From the NCBI GenBank assembly GCA_036939975.1, contig JALLPB010000838.1, forward strand, positions 1 to 12,583: a DNA stretch of 12,583 nt, written 5' to 3'. The notes beneath the pieces were generated by a model. The model was not told the origin of the DNA and searched no databases. It saw only the letters and a program-made list of their open reading frames with translations. The stretch's first letter is position 1. Every line of letters starts with the position of its first letter. The translations under genes and the position numbers were made by a program. This document shows positions 9,492 through 12,583 of the stretch, one piece after another. This DNA comes from Cyclostephanos tholiformis. Lineage: Eukaryota > Bacillariophyta > Thalassiosirophyceae > Thalassiosirales > Thalassiosiraceae.

Positions 9492-10910
9492 ATGCCGTAT
9501 ACCCTATTCAATGACGCAATAAAAAAGGCTGGTGAAGAGGCCGCCACCCTAGTGAGATCCCAGCAAGCTGACTGGTTCCAATTTAGCCGCGATTCTCTGG
9601 TCCCTTACATTGACGAACAAAATGAAATACTTCACACACTGCGTTCGTCTGCTCACCTTCCTCCTTCTATCATTGACAGTTTGCGAACATCTCTTCAACG
9701 GATATCCAAATTTGTCAAAGATCAAGTACTTCTTGCCAAAGCAAAATGGGCTGCACATATTTGTTCGAAGATTCATGACATGCATTCCAATCCTCGCATC
9801 GCCTGGGAATATATCCGCATTCTCACCGGTGGTACCACCGGCCATCACAAATGGAAAGTAACGATGGCAATGAAAATGGCAAATGGTAAAACTGCAACTA
9901 ATGCCAAAGAGAACATGAAAGTTTTTGGGCCCCACTTTGACAAAGTATACAACAATCATCGCCCAGTTGATTTCACCATCCTTAATGATATACCACAACG
10001 CCCTACCCTAACTGACATTTATTCTCCCATTACTTACGAAGAAGTTGATGCAGCAATTAACAAACTTAAACATGGAAAAAGTCCAGGTCTTAATGGCATT
10101 CCACCAGAAGCCTACAAGGCCATGAACAAAGAACCGCGGCAGCGAATTCACACAATCGTCTCTGCCTTCTTTGATGGTGAGGCAGACTACGATGAATGGC
10201 ACAATAGCCAATGTGTTCCAGTTCCAAAAACTGGTAACTTGTCAGATCCGAACAAATGGCGTGGTGTCATGTTAATGGATGTATGTAGCAAAATATTTTC
10301 ATCTGTGATGAATGGCAGAGCCTTCCGTTTGCTCCAACTCCACGGCACTAAATTCCAATTTGGAGGTACTCCAACTCTTGGCTGCCAAAATGGACTATTC
10401 ACTCTTAAAACACTCCTGAATGCACACAAAAATCATCACTTACCATCATTTGTGGCATTTATCGACCTCGTAAAAGCCTATGATACTGCTAATCATGATC
10501 TTCTCATCAAAGTTCTCGAGAAATATGGAGCCCCCCCGAAGTTTGTTGCTGCGATCAAGAAGATGTACACTGCCCTCAAAGTTGTGTTGAAAATTGATAA
10601 CGAGATACGTGAACTCTGCCAAAGCATTGGTGTACGCCAGGGTGACAACATGGCCTCGGTCCTTTTCCTTTTCCTGATATCTGCAGCTGCAGAAACGCTT
10701 GAAGTTGAATGGAAAAACGCAACATTTGGATTCTCACCGTTGTTCATACCCCCGATGACGATATTATTTCTGGTAAAGTTAGAGGACACACCCCACGAAT
10801 GTACAAGTCTCCCTGCCTCACCGCCTACAAGATCCTTCAATTACTTTATGTTGATGATGACGCCTTCCCCTTCCCCACGAGAGAAGCCCTCATCAGAGGA
10901 CTTTCCCTAA
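9492..10910 (+). CDS. Element B reverse transcriptase, N-terminal and palm part
   Basis: The frame is open from 9375, after the last TGA; 9492 is the first ATG. It is not an independent gene but the middle of the element B polyprotein. Residues 1-150 are a Lys/Arg-rich linker (WFQFSRDSLVPYIDEQNEIL). The RT begins near 10036 with EEVDAAINKLKHGKSPGLNG, then VPVPKTGNLSDPNKWRG (about 10218-10265). Motif A is FIDLVKAYDT (10458-10487, catalytic Asp 10464-10466) and motif B is GVRQGDNMASV (10629-10661). After about 10740 this frame turns into nonsense (LFIPPMTILFLV), while the -1 frame carries the next RT motif. The useful protein therefore ends near 10740, and the stop at 10908-10910 belongs to the wrong frame. 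A one-base loss is the simplest cause. Confidence 0.75.
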   Translation: MPYTLFNDAIKKAGEEAATLVRSQQADWFQFSRDSLVPYIDEQNEILHTLRSSAHLPPSIIDSLRTSLQRISKFVKDQVLLAKAKWAAHICSKIHDMHSNPRIAWEYIRILTGGTTGHHKWKVTMAMKMANGKTATNAKENMKVFGPHFDKVYNNHRPVDFTILNDIPQRPTLTDIYSPITYEEVDAAINKLKHGKSPGLNGIPPEAYKAMNKEPRQRIHTIVSAFFDGEADYDEWHNSQCVPVPKTGNLSDPNKWRGVMLMDVCSKIFSSVMNGRAFRLLQLHGTKFQFGGTPTLGCQNGLFTLKTLLNAHKNHHLPSFVAFIDLVKAYDTANHDLLIKVLEKYGAPPKFVAAIKKMYTALKVVLKIDNEIRELCQSIGVRQGDNMASVLFLFLISAAAETLEVEWKNATFGFSPLFIPPMTILFLVKLEDTPHECTSLPASPPTRSFNYFMLMMTPSPSPREKPSSEDFP

Positions 10911-11650
10911 TCCATAGCCATCTGGCTCGATTCGGATTGGAGGTGCATATTGGTCATAATAGGGAACCATCAAAAACAGAATGTATATTCTTCCCCCCTC
11001 CCCAATTCTTCAACAACGATACTAACACTGACAAGCATCTACCCCCTCTTTCTTCAACCACAAGTGATATTCCCCAACTCACCCACAATCAACCAGTCAC
11101 TGACTCTCCCGACATTAGCTCCACACTTCTATGTCCCTTCACAAATGAGTCGAGGGAATCTGAAAATGCCCGCACAAGACGTGAAGATGCCAAGTATGAC
11201 TCTCTTCCTGAAACTGAACGTATCAACGTTGCTGACGGATATGTTACTTTTTGCCGCACATTTAAATACCTTGGTTTCCGCATCTCATACAACCTTCGTG
11301 ATGATAACGACATTGATGCCCACCTCTCTGCTGCTAACAGAAGTATGGGTGTTCTCAAAGAACTCTGGAGGAACCCACACTTGGACACCTACAGTAAATA
11401 TCTCCTCTTTCGAGCAATTCCAATCAACTTACTTCTCTGGGGGTGTGAGACGTGGTCATTACGTCAATCCCTCCTTCATCGTCTCGAAGTATTCCTACAC
11501 CGTAGTATCCGACGCATTCTTCACATATCCATCACTGAAGTTAAAGACAACCATATCCGCAACAAAAAAATATGGCGCATTTTTTACGACATTCCATGTA
11601 TTCAAAACATGATCGCCGCCCATCAACTCGGTTTTCTCGGCAAGTTGTTT
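10709..11650 (+). CDS. Element B reverse transcriptase catalytic box and C-terminal region
   Basis: This -1 frame (first ATG 10709) resumes the RT. It contains ILQLLYVDDDAFPF with Tyr-Val-Asp-Asp intact at 10847-10858, then LARFGLEVHIGHN and SKTECIFFPPP (about 10925-11010). After a polar insert it reads TFKYLGFRISYNLRDD (about 11259-11306), LLFRAIPINLLLWGCETWSL (about 11401-11460), RRILHISITEV and IAAHQLGFLGKL (about 11611-11646). These are the thumb and post-RT segments of RTE-like LINEs. The frame itself stays open to 12142, but after about 11645 the family-like reading moves to the next frame (GPPDAPARRMLTACC), a second -1 shift. The palm active site is complete here, unlike in element A. 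Confidence 0.75.
10712..10718 (+). promoter_or_regulatory. Candidate -1 slippery heptamer G AAA AAC
   Basis: In the upstream frame the codons are TGG AAA AAC, giving G AAA AAC just before the RT reading moves to the -1 frame. It resembles the A AAA AAC sites of some retroelements but breaks the X XXY rule at its first base. The second -1 change near 11645 has no such heptamer, so plain one-base deletions explain both equally well. No pseudoknot was identified downstream. Confidence 0.15.
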
Positions 11651-12315
11651 GCGGTCCACCTGACGCCCCTGCCAGACGTATGCTCACTGCATGCTGTCAA
11701 CATAAACGAAAACAAGGACGTCCTTACCTTCACAATAAAGACGTCATCGTCAAAAATCTCCAACTTCTCTTTGCCCGAACACCTGAAGTCACAATTGATG
11801 ATTATGGCTCCGTCAAGGATTGGTATCGTGAGGCAATACACGAACCCTACTGGACTCAACTCATTAGATGTCTTCTTGATGACCAAGCGCCAACGCCACT
11901 GCGCCCAACTTCATGGCCACCCCCAAGACGACGCAGCTCAAGAAATAACACCCCACCCCCACCTCCAAATACTTTTGACAACTCGGAGCGTCACAACTCT
12001 AACTCACCGCCTGCTCCTTCTCCTCCACGCCGTCGCACACCTCCTCCCTCCTCTCAACCCCCACCACGTCATCACCAACAGCGATCAAATTATGAACCTG
12101 ACATGGTTGGACATAGTCTCGAACACTCATTACGAGCATTAGGACTTGGTTTAGGAGCCTCGGAAATTGAGGTACGAGTGGCTTATCGTGCCCTCGCTCA
12201 GATTTATCATCCAGATAAGCATGATCCCGCCCAAACTGGCATGACGCACGCACAAGCAGCCAACTACTTCAAGATTATCAACAATGCCCAATCATATCTA
12301 CGAGAAATTCTCTAA
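11572..12315 (+). CDS. Element B C-terminus: conserved tail, Pro/Arg linker, J domain
   Basis: The third frame of element B (first ATG 11572; family-like from about 11648) ends at TAA 12313-12315. It has three parts. First, a conserved retroelement tail: GPPDAPARRMLTACC, KRKQGRPYLHNKDVIVKNLQ, EVTIDDYGSVKDWYREA, YWTQLIRCLL (about 11657-11885). Second, a linker of about 75 residues very rich in Pro and Arg (11890-12110), probably disordered and basic. Third, a complete J domain: ALGLGLGASEIEVRVAYRAL, then YHPDKHDP, then AANYFKIINNAQSYLREIL. The HPD tripeptide is at 12208-12216. J domains stimulate Hsp70 ATPase; in a LINE protein the partner and purpose are unknown. The stretch up to about 11645 is only a shadow of the previous frame. 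Confidence 0.75.
   Translation: MAHFLRHSMYSKHDRRPSTRFSRQVVCGPPDAPARRMLTACCQHKRKQGRPYLHNKDVIVKNLQLLFARTPEVTIDDYGSVKDWYREAIHEPYWTQLIRCLLDDQAPTPLRPTSWPPPRRRSSRNNTPPPPPNTFDNSERHNSNSPPAPSPPRRRTPPPSSQPPPRHHQQRSNYEPDMVGHSLEHSLRALGLGLGASEIEVRVAYRALAQIYHPDKHDPAQTGMTHAQAANYFKIINNAQSYLREIL
12127..12312 (+). other. DnaJ-type J domain at the end of element B
   Basis: About 62 residues match the J-domain plan. There is a short first segment with L..LGLG, a helix II with AYRALAQIYHPDK (HPD at 12208-12216), and a helix III with MTHAQAANYFKIINNAQSYL. A basic Arg and Tyr precede HPD as usual. The loop between helices II and III (HDPAQTG) is of normal length. Nothing follows but the stop codon: no G/F-rich region, zinc-binding domain or client domain, so this is a class C type arrangement fused to an RT. 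Confidence 0.85.
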
Positions 12316-12494
12316 AACAACGAGAAAAAATAACGGAGAGAGAACGGTACCAAACTTACCAAAAAATCGTTACCTATTCCATCATTCATTCAAAAACACC
12401 ATCTTAAAACCAACGACAGAAAAGAAAAATCAGAGGCACCCAAAAGAACAAAAACAATAATTCATCTCACTCTTGCTGCACACATCAAACCACC
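12316..12494. other. A-rich downstream flank of element B
   Basis: About 180 bases rich in A and C after the element B stop codon, with several A runs of five to six (near 12325, 12360 and 12424). No clear poly(A) tail, short tail repeat or target-site duplication marks the element's end. It is likely the element's 3' UTR, and any true end lies here or beyond. Confidence 0.4.
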
Positions 12495-12583
12495 ATGTCG
12501 AACATCCACCTACTCCCCCCTCGCCATGGTAACAACACCACCCCCACCCCACCTCGCCCTCCCCTCAGACTGATAACAAACAC
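12495..12583 (+). CDS. Partial ORF leaving the window, Pro/Thr-rich start
   Basis: An ATG in the context ACCACCATG opens a frame with no stop through the window edge, 29 codons so far (MSNIHLLPPRHGNNTTPTPP and on). The Pro/Thr/Arg-rich, C-rich character resembles the N-terminal region of element B and could be the start of another retrotransposon protein. Open C-rich sequence of this length also occurs by chance, and no domain is visible. Confidence 0.25.
   Translation, partial: MSNIHLLPPRHGNNTTPTPPRPPLRLITN

Larger units (their letters stand above)
7767..12315 (+). mobile_element. Element B: near full-length APE-type LINE ending in a J domain
   Basis: A single long protein is encoded on the plus strand, in one frame from 7767 to about 10740, then -1 to about 11645, then -1 again to the TAA at 12313-12315. 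Domain order: low-complexity N-terminus (to about 8480), APE-type endonuclease (8490-9370), RT (about 10010-10950), a thumb/C-terminal region with FKYLGF and LLWGCETW, a Pro/Arg-rich linker (about 11890-12110), and a DnaJ-type J domain (12127-12312). The FKYLG..WGCE..W segment is shared by RTE-like and related LINEs, so that is the nearest clade guess. In-frame stops are TGA at 7902, 8613, 9069, 9174 and 9372 and TAA at 8652; none occur after 9374. The copy is non-autonomous but much better preserved than element A. No clear poly(A) tail or target-site duplication was found. Confidence 0.85.

Noticed and set aside
9549..9998. A 149-codon antisense ORF inside the RT
   Set aside because: It lies opposite a clear RT linker and palm region and shows no protein-like motif; it is a shadow of the coding strand.
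11089..11388. Antisense ORFs over the element B C-terminal half
   Set aside because: Also shadows; G-poor coding strands leave the opposite strand open in places.
1..12583. CRISPR array, tRNA, rRNA or LTRs
   Set aside because: I saw no regularly spaced repeats, cloverleaf with conserved arms, rRNA segments, or long terminal direct repeats flanking either RT.

Overview
The window looks like a repeat-rich stretch of a eukaryotic nuclear genome. I see no bacterial operons, no Shine-Dalgarno-led genes, no tRNA or rRNA and no intact host gene. Nearly all coding signal belongs to two different non-LTR (LINE-type) retrotransposons with APE-type endonucleases. The protein flavour of both is what I associate with diatom and related stramenopile genomes. 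That assignment is from memory and is an inference.

Layout: 1 to about 2.1 kb is AT-rich with no convincing gene; there is one weak ORF at 146-490, a poly-C run and a short AT-rich repeat. From about 7.7 kb leftwards to about 2.1-2.5 kb the minus strand carries element A. It is an old, badly broken LINE: N-terminal region, APE endonuclease, linker, reverse transcriptase (RT) and a long C-terminal region, spread over several frames and interrupted by stops. From 7767 rightwards to 12315 the plus strand carries element B, a younger and almost full-length LINE: disordered Pro/Thr/Ser/Asp-rich N-terminus, APE endonuclease, RT with the YVDD box, a thumb/C-terminal region, a Pro/Arg-rich linker, and a canonical DnaJ-type J domain with the HPD tripeptide at the very C-terminus. 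The two elements are head to head, with their outermost ATGs only about 40 bases apart. At the right edge a Pro/Thr-rich ORF opens and leaves the window.

Element B would work as a single polyprotein: the endonuclease nicks the target, the RT primes from the nick, and the J domain would recruit or stimulate an Hsp70-type chaperone. In this copy the endonuclease half has six in-frame stops (five TGA, one TAA). The RT-to-J half has no stops but changes frame by -1 twice. Element A has lost the expected catalytic Glu and Asp of its endonuclease and the second Asp of its YxDD box. All three losses, and the five TGA codons of element B, fit C-to-T decay at CpG sites, as expected for methylated, silenced transposons. 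The J domain fused to a LINE protein is the most unusual item in the window.
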